Assembly: GCA_965116625.1 (NCBI GenBank)
Contig: OZ220717.1
Span: 3,844,001-3,908,000 of the forward strand
DNA from: VXNE01 sp965116625
GTDB taxonomy: Bacteria > Pseudomonadota > Gammaproteobacteria > Pseudomonadales > Azotimanducaceae
DNA: 64,000 nt
Direction: 5' to 3'
Shown: positions 34,359 through 43,933 of the stretch, in pieces
Position numbering within the stretch: position 1 is the stretch's first letter
How the letters are laid out: each line of letters starts with the position of its first letter
Notes under the pieces: generated by a model
The model's database searches: none
Told to the model about the DNA's origin: nothing
What the model saw: the letters and a program-made list of their open reading frames with translations, nothing else
Made by a program: the position numbers and the translations under genes

Positions 34359-34841
34359 TTACGCCGAACCCGCGCGCAATGCCGGCTCGGACCGGGTGAA
34401 TCCCTCGAAAAGGCCTTCCAGCCGCGCCATCCGCTCGCGCAACTCGCCCACGTCCGCCCGAAGGCCACTGAACTCTCCTCGCACCTCCTCCTGGAAGGCG
34501 CTCATCTCCCCGCACACCTCCTCTCGGAATGCGCTCATCTCCCCGCGCATATCCTCACGGAAGGAGTTGAACTCCGCACGCATCTCGTCACGGAAGGAGT
34601 TGAACTCCCCGGGCATCTCCTCACGGAAGGCGTTCATCTCCCCGCGAATCTCCTCACGGAAGACGGCCAGATCGCTCCGAAACTCGCCGCGCAGGGTACC
34701 GGTCTCGCCCCGCAGCGTGTCAATCTCGCCCCGCAGGGCGCCGATTTCGCGCCGCAATGAACGTATGCCAGGCACGATGACCGCAGCCAGGGCGATGGCG
34801 GCGGCGATGATGGCAATGAGTTCCTGGCTCAGGCCTTCCAC
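34359..34841 (-). CDS. Membrane-anchored coiled-coil protein with heptad then hendecad repeats
   Basis: A 160-residue protein of unknown function. Residues 8-25 are a hydrophobic helix. Then leucines at 29, 36, 43 and 50 mark heptads (LRREIGA, LRGEIDT, LRGETGT, LRGEFRS). From residue 61 the period changes to 11: six units of the type FREEMRGEMSA start at 61, 72, 83, 94, 105 and 116, before the last helix LRERMARLEGLF. Such hendecads give straight or slightly right-handed coiled coils. The repeat is also visible in DNA as 33-bp units. It sits between ilvI and rluD on the same strand. Confidence 0.8.
   Translation of the reverse strand: MEGLSQELIAIIAAAIALAAVIVPGIRSLRREIGALRGEIDTLRGETGTLRGEFRSDLAVFREEIRGEMNAFREEMPGEFNSFRDEMRAEFNSFREDMRGEMSAFREEVCGEMSAFQEEVRGEFSGLRADVGELRERMARLEGLFEGFTRSEPALRAGSA
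34464..34661. repeat. Six tandem 33-bp coding repeats
   Basis: Imperfect direct repeats encode the 11-residue hendecads of the coiled-coil protein. A recurrent core is CTCACGGAAGG followed by G/A-TTGAACTCC or its variants. Array length could vary between strains by slippage or recombination. Confidence 0.8.
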
Positions 34842-34952
34842 GTGTGTTCCGGCAGTCAGCGAGGCGACTGTAGCACAGGGGATTCGGTACGGCTGTGCGT
34901 GAAGGTCGCCAATCCCGTATGGACAAATGCCTCCGTCGCCGTGAGTAATCGT

Positions 34953-35924
<972 letters not shown>

Positions 35925-35964
35925 TGGTGGCTCCTTCGAGCGCCACGGCTATCGAACGGTTACA

Positions 35965-36212
35965 CTAGCCCGCAAATCTCACCAAGTCGCTAGTTGGATA
36001 GTCGAATGTCACGGGTTTCAATCGCTTGGTTCCGCTTCTCCGCGATCATTCCAGGCACAAACCCCGCTGCCGCGCCCTCGCTGGTGTTTTTTCCGCGTGC
36101 GCGCACATGCTCGCTGCACCATAAGCGATGGCTATGTTTCCGCTCGCGAGCACGCGCACACGAAAAAAATCCTGCGCGATCATCGCGGCCCCTGGCGAGA
36201 TCTGCGGACTAG
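35965..36212 (+). mobile_element. MITE-like element with terminal inverted repeats, copy B
   Basis: A 248-bp segment bounded by CTAGCCCGCAAATCTCACCAAGT (35965-35987) and, inverted, CCCTGGCGAGATCTGCGGACTAG (36190-36212); the two agree at about 18 of 23 positions. The interior is homologous to copy A in inverted orientation, with the best conservation at 36067-36200, and weaker but visible similarity to the other end. It forms a long imperfect hairpin: TTTTTTCCGCGTGCGCGCACATGCTCG against CGAGCACGCGCACACGAAAAAAA. No protein is encoded. It fills most of the rluD-bamD spacer, and ends 5 bp before the bamD start codon. Confidence 0.75.
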
Positions 36213-36217
36213 CCCGC

Positions 36218-37114
36218 ATGTCCAGACAAATACGAATCGCGTTCCTGCTCCTCGTTTTCGGCGCCAGTGGATGCGCCTGGATGCCTTTCATCGATCGCGA
36301 CAAGGAGGAAACCGAGGCGCACACGACCGAGGAGATACTCTACAACAGCGCGCGCAACAGCATGCGCTCCGGCAACTACAACGCCGCGATCGAAAAGCTC
36401 GAGCGTCTGGAGGCGCGCTTTCCCTTCGGGCGTCACGCGGAGCAGGCCCAGCTCGAGCTCATATACGCGAGACTGATGGCGCACGCCCTCGATGATGCGG
36501 AAAGCGCCGCGGACCGGTTCCTCCGGCTGCATCCCCAGAACCCCAACATCGACTATGTCCTGTACCTGCGCGGACTGATTTCCGAGAAGTTCGACCGCAA
36601 CCTCTTCGACCGCTTCCGGCCCGGGGACCTGGCCAGGCGCGACGTCACCAACGCCCGGCAGGCATTCGCGCACTATTCCGATCTGCTTCGCAACTATCCC
36701 GACAGCATCTACGCAAAGGATGCCCGGCAGCGAATGGTCCACCTTCGGAACCTGATCGCAACGTCGGAAATCAACATAGCCCTGTACTACATGTCGCGAG
36801 GCGCGTATGTCGCGGCGGCGAACCGCGCGCGCGGAGTCGTGGAGAACTACTCCCAGACCCCCGCGGCCTCCGACGCCCTCGCCATCCTCGTGGAGTCCAG
36901 CTATCAGCTCGGCCTGGCCGAGACGGCAAACGATGCGTTGCGGATACTGGCCCTCAACTATCCCGAACACTCGTCGTTCGACATCGACGGCAACTTCGCC
37001 TTCGCGCAGACGACCAGGCAGAACAAGCGATCCGTGCTGAATGTCATGACCTTCGGCCTCATCGGTCGGAGCAGGGTTCCGGAGCCGGTGCACGTCGGGC
37101 GGCCACGAAACTGA
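36218..37114 (+). CDS. bamD: Outer-membrane assembly lipoprotein BamD
   Basis: Essential BAM-complex lipoprotein, 298 residues. The start chosen gives a lipoprotein signal (RIAFLLLVFGASGC) with C17 as the acylated residue; an upstream in-frame ATG at 36128 lies inside element B and would bury the signal. Five TPR-like helical pairs follow, with NSMRSGNYNAAIEKLERLEARFPFG and YLRGL typical of BamD. There is no Shine-Dalgarno: the ATG is preceded by GGACTAGCCCGC, so translation may be leaderless or weakly initiated. The promoter must lie in or beyond the repeat element. Confidence 0.93.
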   Translation: MSRQIRIAFLLLVFGASGCAWMPFIDRDKEETEAHTTEEILYNSARNSMRSGNYNAAIEKLERLEARFPFGRHAEQAQLELIYARLMAHALDDAESAADRFLRLHPQNPNIDYVLYLRGLISEKFDRNLFDRFRPGDLARRDVTNARQAFAHYSDLLRNYPDSIYAKDARQRMVHLRNLIATSEINIALYYMSRGAYVAAANRARGVVENYSQTPAASDALAILVESSYQLGLAETANDALRILALNYPEHSSFDIDGNFAFAQTTRQNKRSVLNVMTFGLIGRSRVPEPVHVGRPRN

Positions 37115-37149
37115 ATCCTCGAAACTTCCCCTCAACCGGGTAGCGTCAC

Positions 37150-39501
37150 TCAACCATCGTCAGGTTTCGGCATGCGGTAGCCGACGCCCCGCTCGTTGAA
37201 GATCCAGGTGGGGTCGGCTGCGCTGTCACCGAGTTTGTCCCGTAGGCTCTTGACGAATATCCGTACCAGGTTCGTATCGGCGCTGCTGCGGCCGCTCCAG
37301 ACCTGGCGGAGCAGCGTGTCGTAGTGGACAACCCGACCGGCATTGAGGGCCAGCACCCGCAGCAACTCGTACTCGGTGGCGGTGAGATCCACCGGGCGGC
37401 CGGCCACCGTCACCTGCCGGCTCTCGAAACGGACGGCGAGACCGCCCAGCGTGAAGGGCGCGGGCTCTTCGTATCGACGCAGGGCCGCCCCCACGCGCGC
37501 CACCAGTTCCGTCGGTGAGAAGGGCTTGACTATGTAGTCGACGGCGCCCGACTCGAATGCGCGGGCGAGGGTTTCGTCGCGGCCGTAGCCGGAGATGAAT
37601 ATGACCGGCACGTCCGAGAGTTCGGGAATCTGCCGCATCAGATCGATCCCGTTGATGCCCGGCAGCATGAGATCGAGCAGAACGAGTCGCGGCCGTTCAG
37701 TGCGAATGATCCGCGACAGGTCATGCGTTGCTGCCGTGACGAGCGGAGCGTAGCCCGCCTTTGACAGCGCGTCGCGCACGAAGCGAAGCGTACGCGGGTC
37801 GTCGTCGACCACCAGGATGCGTGGCCGCTCGCCCGGGGCTGGCGACGAACTGGACGCGGCAACTCGGCCCGAGCCCGCCAGCTCTCCAGCGACGGGGAGG
37901 GTGAAGGTTATCGTGGTGCCCTGGCCGTCGCCGTCGCTCTCGGCCCGGATGCGGCCTCCATGCGCCTCCACGAGACCCTTGCAGATCGCGAGCCCAAGGC
38001 CGTGCCCCGCTGTGCCACCCGCGCCACCGCCGACGTGCTTTCGGAACAGATGGGGCAGCAGTTCCGCCGGCACTCCCGGACCGTCGTCGGAAACCAGGAT
38101 CGCGACGTGCGTCTCTTCGCGTGCCGCCGCTACGCGAATTCCGGACGACTGCGGCGCGTGACGCACGGAGTTGGCAAAAAGGTTATTCAGGACCTGCGCG
38201 ATGCGCCGCCGGTCAGCCAGCACCCGGGGAAGTCCGGCGGGCAGGTCGACGACGATGCCGTGATTGCCGCCACCGCCGATGAACGTATCCCTGGCGCGCT
38301 CCACCAGGTCGGCTACGTCAGAGGGCTCGGGTGCGACGGAGAGCGTGCCGGAGTCGATGCGTCCGGCATCAAGCAGGTCGGCAATCAGGGCGCGCATGAG
38401 GTCTGCCTGCTCGACGATGATCCGGGAGAACTCGTGCACCTCGGCCGGATCGAGGTCCGCCCCTTCCTCCAGCAGCGTGACCCCGGATCCCTTGATGGCC
38501 GTCAAAGGCGCGCGCAGTTCGTGGCTCACCAGGCCCAGGAACTCCGTGCGCATGCGTTCGATCTCGTCGATCGGGGCGAGATCCTGCATGGTCACCACGA
38601 CAGAGCCGATCTCGTCGCCCTCTGCAGGAATGGGAGTTGAGTTGATCAGCGTCCGGACGCTGCGGCCGTCCGGCACCGAGAGCACCATCTCCTCCGAGTG
38701 TACCGTCTCGAGGCCTGCAGTGAACTGCTTCGCCAGCGGGAACTCGGCGAGCGACACCTGGCGGCCGTCCGCGCGGCGGCAGGCGATCACCTCCAGGAGA
38801 TGCTCGGGGGGATGGCCGGGCATCCGCAGGTTCTCGACGATCCGCCTCGCCTCGCGGTTGAACGACAACGGCCGGCCGCTGCCGTCGAAGACGACGACGC
38901 CCACCGGCGAGGTCTCGACGAGGGCTTCGAGGTCAGCCCGGGCGCGCCGCTCGTCCCGATGCGTGCGGGCGTTGGCGATCGCAGCGGCTGCCTGGGACGC
39001 GAACAGCATCAGCACGCTCTCATCGCCGTCGGTGAACTCGGCACCACCTGCCTTCTCGGCCAGGAAGAAGTTCCCCACATTGACGCCGCGATAGTGCATC
39101 GGCGTGCCCTGGAAGGCCCGGGAGAGCGTTGGCGTGGGAGAGAGCCCCAGCGAGCGGACATAGTCCGCGAGGTCCGGCACGCGCAGCGTTGCTGGCAGTT
39201 CGCGCAGGTGCTCGAAAAGGCGCCCGCGGTCCGCCCAGGCACCGAGTTCACGCGACTCTTCGGGCGTGAAACCCGAGTAGATGAAGTCCCCCGGCGCGCC
39301 TGCATCGTCCACCGTGGCGATCATGCCGAGGCGGGCGCCGGTAAGGCTGCGGGCACCGTCGACCGCTTCGCTGAGCACCGTGTCGAGGTCGAGGCTCGCG
39401 CTCATGCGAAGGATCGCTTCGGTCAGGGAGGAGCCTTCAGCCGGGGGCCGCTCGAGGGGGCTTTCACTGTCGTCGGTCCCCGGTTTCCTGGATCGTGTCA
39501 T
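37150..39501 (-). CDS. One-piece two-component protein: GAF-PAS-histidine kinase-receiver-winged helix
   Basis: A 783-residue protein that joins sensor kinase and DNA-binding response regulator. In order: a GAF domain (about 25-200), a PAS domain (about 205-320, TSPVGVVVFDGSGRPLSFN), HisKA with H327 in LVSHELRAPLTA, HATPase (NNLFANSV, SDDGPGVP, GHGLGLAICKG), a receiver with D610 in LLDLMLPG and the K of IVKPFSP, and an OmpR-type winged helix (TATEYELLRVLALNAG, DTNLVRIFVKSLRDKLG). No membrane segment, so it senses a cytoplasmic signal. It is convergent with bamD; a candidate promoter is at 39658-39687. Confidence 0.93.
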   Translation of the reverse strand: MTRSRKPGTDDSESPLERPPAEGSSLTEAILRMSASLDLDTVLSEAVDGARSLTGARLGMIATVDDAGAPGDFIYSGFTPEESRELGAWADRGRLFEHLRELPATLRVPDLADYVRSLGLSPTPTLSRAFQGTPMHYRGVNVGNFFLAEKAGGAEFTDGDESVLMLFASQAAAAIANARTHRDERRARADLEALVETSPVGVVVFDGSGRPLSFNREARRIVENLRMPGHPPEHLLEVIACRRADGRQVSLAEFPLAKQFTAGLETVHSEEMVLSVPDGRSVRTLINSTPIPAEGDEIGSVVVTMQDLAPIDEIERMRTEFLGLVSHELRAPLTAIKGSGVTLLEEGADLDPAEVHEFSRIIVEQADLMRALIADLLDAGRIDSGTLSVAPEPSDVADLVERARDTFIGGGGNHGIVVDLPAGLPRVLADRRRIAQVLNNLFANSVRHAPQSSGIRVAAAREETHVAILVSDDGPGVPAELLPHLFRKHVGGGAGGTAGHGLGLAICKGLVEAHGGRIRAESDGDGQGTTITFTLPVAGELAGSGRVAASSSSPAPGERPRILVVDDDPRTLRFVRDALSKAGYAPLVTAATHDLSRIIRTERPRLVLLDLMLPGINGIDLMRQIPELSDVPVIFISGYGRDETLARAFESGAVDYIVKPFSPTELVARVGAALRRYEEPAPFTLGGLAVRFESRQVTVAGRPVDLTATEYELLRVLALNAGRVVHYDTLLRQVWSGRSSADTNLVRIFVKSLRDKLGDSAADPTWIFNERGVGYRMPKPDDG

Positions 39502-39928
39502 GGGTGCTTCCTCAAAGACCGGCGCGAGTCACGACGCCACACGCCGGATCGCGGTCGAGATCGAATTCGCCATCCGTCCACCCGTTCCGGCCTCACGCGG
39601 TTTACGTCAAAGAATTTTATGAAAAGAATATAAAAAATCTCGTTTTCCACACGGTTAATTAACTCAAGAAACAACCGATTGTGTCAACCTAGCCGCAACG
39701 GTGCCCAAGTTCAGACGGGGTGGCCCAATCCAATACGGCTGTGCAGTCGCGTCGACCAAGGATGGCGTGGAAAGCCGATTTGATCGAACTCGGAACGGGT
39801 TGTTGGGGCCGGGGCCGACGCAACCACCTCCTTCGCCTCACTGGTGAACGGCCTCGGCCCCAGTTAATCGGGAAGACAGCAGGTATGCCCAGAGCCAGGG
39901 ATCTCGGGGTCGTTCCGCGCCCAATTCA
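39502..39928. other. 427-bp divergent intergenic region with an AT-rich island
   Basis: The gap between the kinase and the TadG-like gene holds no gene that I can support. Positions 39600-39690 are strikingly A+T-rich for this genome (GAATTTTATGAAAAGAATAT and TTAATTAA), which suits a double promoter region. An 8-bp inverted repeat TGGGGCCG...CGGCCCCA (about 39804-39862) is separated by some 43 nt, just before the TadG-like start. Confidence 0.6.
39658..39687 (-). promoter_or_regulatory. Candidate sigma-70 promoter for the one-piece kinase/regulator
   Basis: On the minus strand, a perfect TTGACA (39682-39687) is followed after 18 nt by GTTAAT (39658-39663), or after 17 nt by AGTTAA. Transcription would start near 39650, giving a 5' leader of about 150 nt before the kinase start at 39501. 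Confidence 0.5.
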
Positions 39929-42442
39929 ATGAGCGAGCCCAACCGCGCCAATGGCGTGAAAGCCCGCCTTTCGGCGGCTGTCCGGGCATTCGCCCTATCC
40001 CGAAAGGCGGGAGCGATGTTGATCGGCGGAGGACTTGCCATGGTTTCCATGGCAACCGTAGGCGGCCTCATCGTGAATTACGGCTGGCGCGAAGCGCAGG
40101 AAGAAGAGGTCCAGGCCGCGCTCCGCGCCGGTGTGGCTGCGGCGGCCCACTTCATGCGGGGCAACCTTGCCGCCAACGAAGACCGGATCAAGGAACGCAT
40201 CGCGGGCGTCATGCGAGGCCTGCTGGAAGACCTGACCATTTCCAACGACGACATAGTTGTCGTGCACGACGCGTCGACTGGCCAGACGACCATCAGGGTC
40301 GCGGGAAACGCGCTCTATGCGTTCAAAAGCCTGTGGGGGGGCGGACAGCCTCTCGACGCCGAACCCCTGCGAACACAGGTCACGGTGGAGTTCGACCAGA
40401 GCCAGTACGAGTTCGCCCTCGCGCTGGACGTATCGCCATCTATGGGTGACATCCCCATTGGCTGGTCGATCACGCGGCTCCGGGCGTTGAAGAATGCCAT
40501 CTCGGCGATCGCGCAAACGGTGGAGGACCTGTCCACGACGAATCCCGGCCTCGTCGCAGTCTCTCTCGTTCCGTACGCCAATGTCGTCAATGTGGCCGAT
40601 ACCTCTGGGACAGCGCAGACGGACGACAAGGAACGCTACGTTCGGATGCTCACCGGGGCCAATTACGACACGCATGTCTCCCGGGACACCACGGGCCACT
40701 GGGTCGACACGTTCCATTCCTACGGCAGCGGTGCCGACATGGGGCCGCTGGCTTCGCGCGACCTCCCCGACTTCCTGGTCGGCACCGACTGGAACCTGCA
40801 CCAGGCGGGAACGGCGAACATAGCCGCTCAGAGGCCCGGCGGGCCCACGTGGAATTTTCGGGGGCAGGACTTCTGGAACGGCTGCGTGATGGCGAGGTGG
40901 GGCGCGTACTGGCATCCGGCCGCGAGGCCCACGAACTGGGACCCCACCAAGAGAAGCAACTGGCCCGCCACGATGACCGTCGACGGCTGGGCGCCGGGCT
41001 CCGCCAGAATCAGAAACATGCCGCTCCACCTCTTCGACGCGCCCCCCGACCCGGCCAAACCGAGTACCCGTTTCACCGCGTATTCCTGGCCCGACGCGGG
41101 CATCCATGGTACCGCCGATGGTTACCTGGATGAGGTCCTGCGCGAGACGCTCACACCCGGCTACACCCCGACGACCACGACGCATCTGCCCAGGTCCGAC
41201 AATCACTGGATCGTGCACCTCCATGATCGCGGGGGCAGCCTGCTCTGTCCCGAGGCGCCGATCGTGCCGCTGACCGACGATCTCAATACCCTGCGGGCCG
41301 CGAACAACTACCAGGTTGTGCAAGTACATTCGCAGACTGGCTTCGCCCAGACGTTCATGCACCTGGGCATCGTCTGGGGTCTTCGGACGCTGTCCCCGCT
41401 GTGGCAGGACGTGTGGGACACACGGAGCGTGTCGGGGGATGCCCTGCCCCGCAAGCCGTGTGCGCCAGGCGGAACGACCGTGGGCTGCTCGCCATTGGTG
41501 AAGAAGGCCATCGTGATCATATCGGATGGCGGGAACTTCTTCGGCCGGCCCCCGATTGGGCGGTCCTTCGGATCGTATGAGAGAGGTCGGCCGGTCGCCG
41601 CCAACCAGCACTTCGCCCGGGGACCATGTAACACCCTGATCACTACCGGCTGGTATCCGGACCTTACGTCAGCCAGGCGTTACAGGACAGCCATGTCCGC
41701 CGAGACTCCCGCGGCTTTCGCGGGCGGCTTCGATGTGGATTCGAACGGCAGGTTCACTGCAGCCGGCCTGGCGGCCGTGCTCGACGGCTTCCAGGCGTTC
41801 CATCCGACCACGTCAGGTCTGGATCCGACGCAACTAGCGGACCAGTTGGTCATCAACGCCTATCGGGCACGTTGGGACAACGCGCTCAATGACATGACGC
41901 CCTGGCAGCTCTTCCGGGGCTACGACACGAGACTTGACGCCACGCAAGCGGATGCGACAGATGTCCTGATGACCGCGGCGAACTGGTTCAACTTCGAAGG
42001 CCGGCCAGTCAGAAACAGGCACTATTGCAGGCCCCACACGGTATTCAGCGCGTACGGGCGGGCGGACGAACTGGTCCGGGTCGGAGACGGCCCTCCCGTG
42101 GAGGATGTCGCGCCCTTCTCGTTGCCCACCGTCACCGGGTTGAACAACTACACGGGAAGATACTATCAGCGCGACATTCCCATCCGACTCGACAACTGGT
42201 TCCGACGCGCCTGCAACCTCGCCGGAAGGCGTGGCGTACGCATCCACGCCATCTATATCGGTACCAATACATACGGCCCCGACATAACCAACATCAACCT
42301 GCTCGAACAGTGCGTGGACAGGGGCCACGACGGCAAGGCCGGTGTCGACGAAGTACGTGTCACGCCCACGGCCCAGGATCTGGAGGATGCCATCGAGGAC
42401 ATCATCAACATCCGGCGCACCTTGCGGTTTGTTCGATCCTAG
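39929..42442 (+). CDS. TadG-like pilus-assembly protein with von Willebrand A domain
   Basis: An 837-residue protein. Residues 27-50 form one membrane helix preceded by basic residues (RKAGAMLIGGGLAMVSMATV), then NYGWREAQEEEVQAALRAGVAAAA, the layout of TadE/TadG N termini. From about 160 comes a vWA domain: FALALDVSPSM has the MIDAS DxSxS, and KKAIVIISDGGN the later aspartate. A large insertion rich in Trp and Pro interrupts the domain, and DVDSNGRFTAAG resembles an EF-hand loop. The end (VRIHAIYIGTNTY, DLEDAIEDIINIRRTLRFV) matches the close of TadG vWA domains. No other tad gene is here; neighbours are type IV minor pilins. Confidence 0.82.
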   Translation: MSEPNRANGVKARLSAAVRAFALSRKAGAMLIGGGLAMVSMATVGGLIVNYGWREAQEEEVQAALRAGVAAAAHFMRGNLAANEDRIKERIAGVMRGLLEDLTISNDDIVVVHDASTGQTTIRVAGNALYAFKSLWGGGQPLDAEPLRTQVTVEFDQSQYEFALALDVSPSMGDIPIGWSITRLRALKNAISAIAQTVEDLSTTNPGLVAVSLVPYANVVNVADTSGTAQTDDKERYVRMLTGANYDTHVSRDTTGHWVDTFHSYGSGADMGPLASRDLPDFLVGTDWNLHQAGTANIAAQRPGGPTWNFRGQDFWNGCVMARWGAYWHPAARPTNWDPTKRSNWPATMTVDGWAPGSARIRNMPLHLFDAPPDPAKPSTRFTAYSWPDAGIHGTADGYLDEVLRETLTPGYTPTTTTHLPRSDNHWIVHLHDRGGSLLCPEAPIVPLTDDLNTLRAANNYQVVQVHSQTGFAQTFMHLGIVWGLRTLSPLWQDVWDTRSVSGDALPRKPCAPGGTTVGCSPLVKKAIVIISDGGNFFGRPPIGRSFGSYERGRPVAANQHFARGPCNTLITTGWYPDLTSARRYRTAMSAETPAAFAGGFDVDSNGRFTAAGLAAVLDGFQAFHPTTSGLDPTQLADQLVINAYRARWDNALNDMTPWQLFRGYDTRLDATQADATDVLMTAANWFNFEGRPVRNRHYCRPHTVFSAYGRADELVRVGDGPPVEDVAPFSLPTVTGLNNYTGRYYQRDIPIRLDNWFRRACNLAGRRGVRIHAIYIGTNTYGPDITNINLLEQCVDRGHDGKAGVDEVRVTPTAQDLEDAIEDIINIRRTLRFVRS

Positions 42443-42443
42443 T

Positions 42444-42481
42444 GTCGTGTCACACACGACCCTCGTGCCATAGAACGGCAC
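42444..42481 (+). terminator. Two tandem hairpins after the TadG-like gene
   Basis: Directly after the stop codon, GTCGTGT-CAC-ACACGAC (42444-42460) is a perfect 7-bp stem with a 3-nt loop, and GTGCC-ATAGAAC-GGCAC (42465-42481) a second stem. No T-tract follows, so a classical intrinsic terminator is not certain. The second hairpin belongs to the small repeat also found near 11513 and 51881. Confidence 0.4.
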
Positions 42482-42728
42482 CTACCCGAACGCGAAAAAC
42501 TGCAGGATCAAGCCGTTATCGCCGTGAATCGGGCGAATGCCACCGTTGTGGCCGACGGAGACCGGTTACATCCGGGGATCCGCTGCGAGATATCGGACGG
42601 TAGCGCAAGCCACGTCGACCTCGCACAGCAGGAAGGTAAGAACGCGCACCCAGCCTCCGGCGATGTCCTCTATCGCGGGCCTCCCGTCACGCCTAGCATT
42701 CAAAACGGGTAAAAGCTGGAGGGGACGA

Positions 42729-43355
42729 ATGGACGGGCCCGGTATCAGGAAACGTCACCGACCTCCGCTGGCGCCGTCGAAGGGGCGCCCCGCAAGACGC
42801 TGCAACGGGCTAACCCTGGTGGAACTGCTGACGACACTGGCCGTGGCCGGCATCCTGGTGACCGCGGCCAGCGGCGGCGCGACCCAACTAATGGAGCAGC
42901 ATCACGCCGGCGCGGCCGTCAACCAGATGCTCGGCGCGATCCGTTTCGCCCGCCACGCCGCCGTCACGCACCGTGCGTTCGTTACGCTCTGCCCTGCGAG
43001 CAAAGCGCGCTGCGGCCGGCGCAACACCTGGCACAACGGCGCGCTGGTCTTCCTCGACAGGGACGCCAACGGCCGATTCGACGGCAGCGATGTCCTGCTT
43101 CGCCGCATGCCACCTCTCCGGGACGGCGACCGGTTCTACTGGCGTTCCTTCCGCAACAGGACGTACCTCATGATCAGGCCCAGCGGGCTGACCGACTGGC
43201 AGAACGGCAACATTCTCTATTGCCCCCAGGGCGGCGATCCGAGGTTCGCGCGGCAGATCGTCATCAACGCGCAGGCCCGCGTCCGGCACGCCCGTGACAG
43301 CGACGGCGACGGTATCGTGGAAGACGCGCGAGGCCGTCCGGTCGCGTGCCCCTGA
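42729..43355 (+). CDS. fimT: Type IV minor pilin, FimT/GspH family
   Basis: A 208-residue prepilin. The leader ends in CNG, cleavage giving LTLVELLTTLAVAGILVTAASG, with E5 of the mature pilin present (L-T-L-V-E). The leader is long (about 31 residues) if the ATG with GGAGGGGACGA upstream is right. GspH features follow: AIRFARHAAVTHRAFVTLCP and WHNGALVFLDRDANGRFDG, where DRDANGRFDGSD matches a full EF-hand loop; DSDGDGIVEDAR near the C terminus is another. It is on the opposite strand to the other pilin genes and convergent with pilX (8-bp gap). Confidence 0.85.
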   Translation: MDGPGIRKRHRPPLAPSKGRPARRCNGLTLVELLTTLAVAGILVTAASGGATQLMEQHHAGAAVNQMLGAIRFARHAAVTHRAFVTLCPASKARCGRRNTWHNGALVFLDRDANGRFDGSDVLLRRMPPLRDGDRFYWRSFRNRTYLMIRPSGLTDWQNGNILYCPQGGDPRFARQIVINAQARVRHARDSDGDGIVEDARGRPVACP

Positions 43356-43363
43356 GCGGTCCG

Positions 43364-43933
43364 TCACGGCACGTCCAGTTCCCGCCAGGACAATCGAATG
43401 GCCCGCCCGGGCCCTGGCGTCCCGTCTCCCCCGGCCGGTGACAACGTGAACGTGCACTGGAGCACGGCGATGGCGTGCCGTGTACCGCCGACGGCACGCG
43501 CGGTCACCCTGAATACCGGCTCGTCCGTGACGGAGGTGATCCGTTCGACGATGAGCCTGGGCGGCTCGGCAACGCCAGCCAGGGGCGCAGCCACACGGCT
43601 GCCGGCACTTCGCCAGGTCTCCGGCCGGACCCACGGCTGCAGCGCGCCGAAACCGGAGGTTCCGTAGAATCCCGGCCCCCCCGCGTCGAAGCCGGCCGAG
43701 GCAACGAGCCGTTCCCCCTCCCGCAGCGCCGCCTCCGCCGCCTGCAGGGCGAGCTGGCCATCGTGGCCGTTGCGCGCCATCCGCACCTCCAGCGACACCG
43801 TCTGGGAAGCAGACACCCCCGCCACGCCGAGCGCGAGCAGCACCACAAGGCAAACGAACAGCGCGATGCCCCGTCGTCTGGCCCGCCCGGCTGGCACCGC
43901 AGCGGTGATTGCACGGACCTGGCCAGTCGTCAT
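43364..43933 (-). CDS. pilX: Type IV minor pilin PilX
   Basis: A 189-residue PilX-family protein. GRARRRGIALFVCLVVLLALGVAGVSASQTVSLE is the usual N-terminal helix region; the family lacks the strict FTLIE start, as here. RMARNGHDGQLALQAAEAALREGE is the PilX_N block (AxxAAEAALR). It overlaps pilW by 4 nt (ATGA) and is the last gene of pilE-pilV-pilW-pilX. In Pseudomonas, pilY1 would be adjacent, but none is found here. Confidence 0.87.
   Translation of the reverse strand: MTTGQVRAITAAVPAGRARRRGIALFVCLVVLLALGVAGVSASQTVSLEVRMARNGHDGQLALQAAEAALREGERLVASAGFDAGGPGFYGTSGFGALQPWVRPETWRSAGSRVAAPLAGVAEPPRLIVERITSVTDEPVFRVTARAVGGTRHAIAVLQCTFTLSPAGGDGTPGPGRAIRLSWRELDVP

Noticed and set aside
34464..34661. 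CRISPR-like tandem repeats
   Set aside because: The 33-bp units are contiguous, in frame, and encode an 11-residue coiled-coil repeat; there are no spacers and no cas genes.
39929..42442. TadG-like protein as PilY1 itself
   Set aside because: It has a TadE/G-type N-terminal membrane helix instead of a signal peptide and lacks the C-terminal beta-propeller of PilY1; only an analogous role is suggested.
42524..42712. 62-codon GTG-started frame before fimT
   Set aside because: No ribosome-binding site, no recognisable motif, low-complexity translation; it sits in a hairpin-containing spacer.
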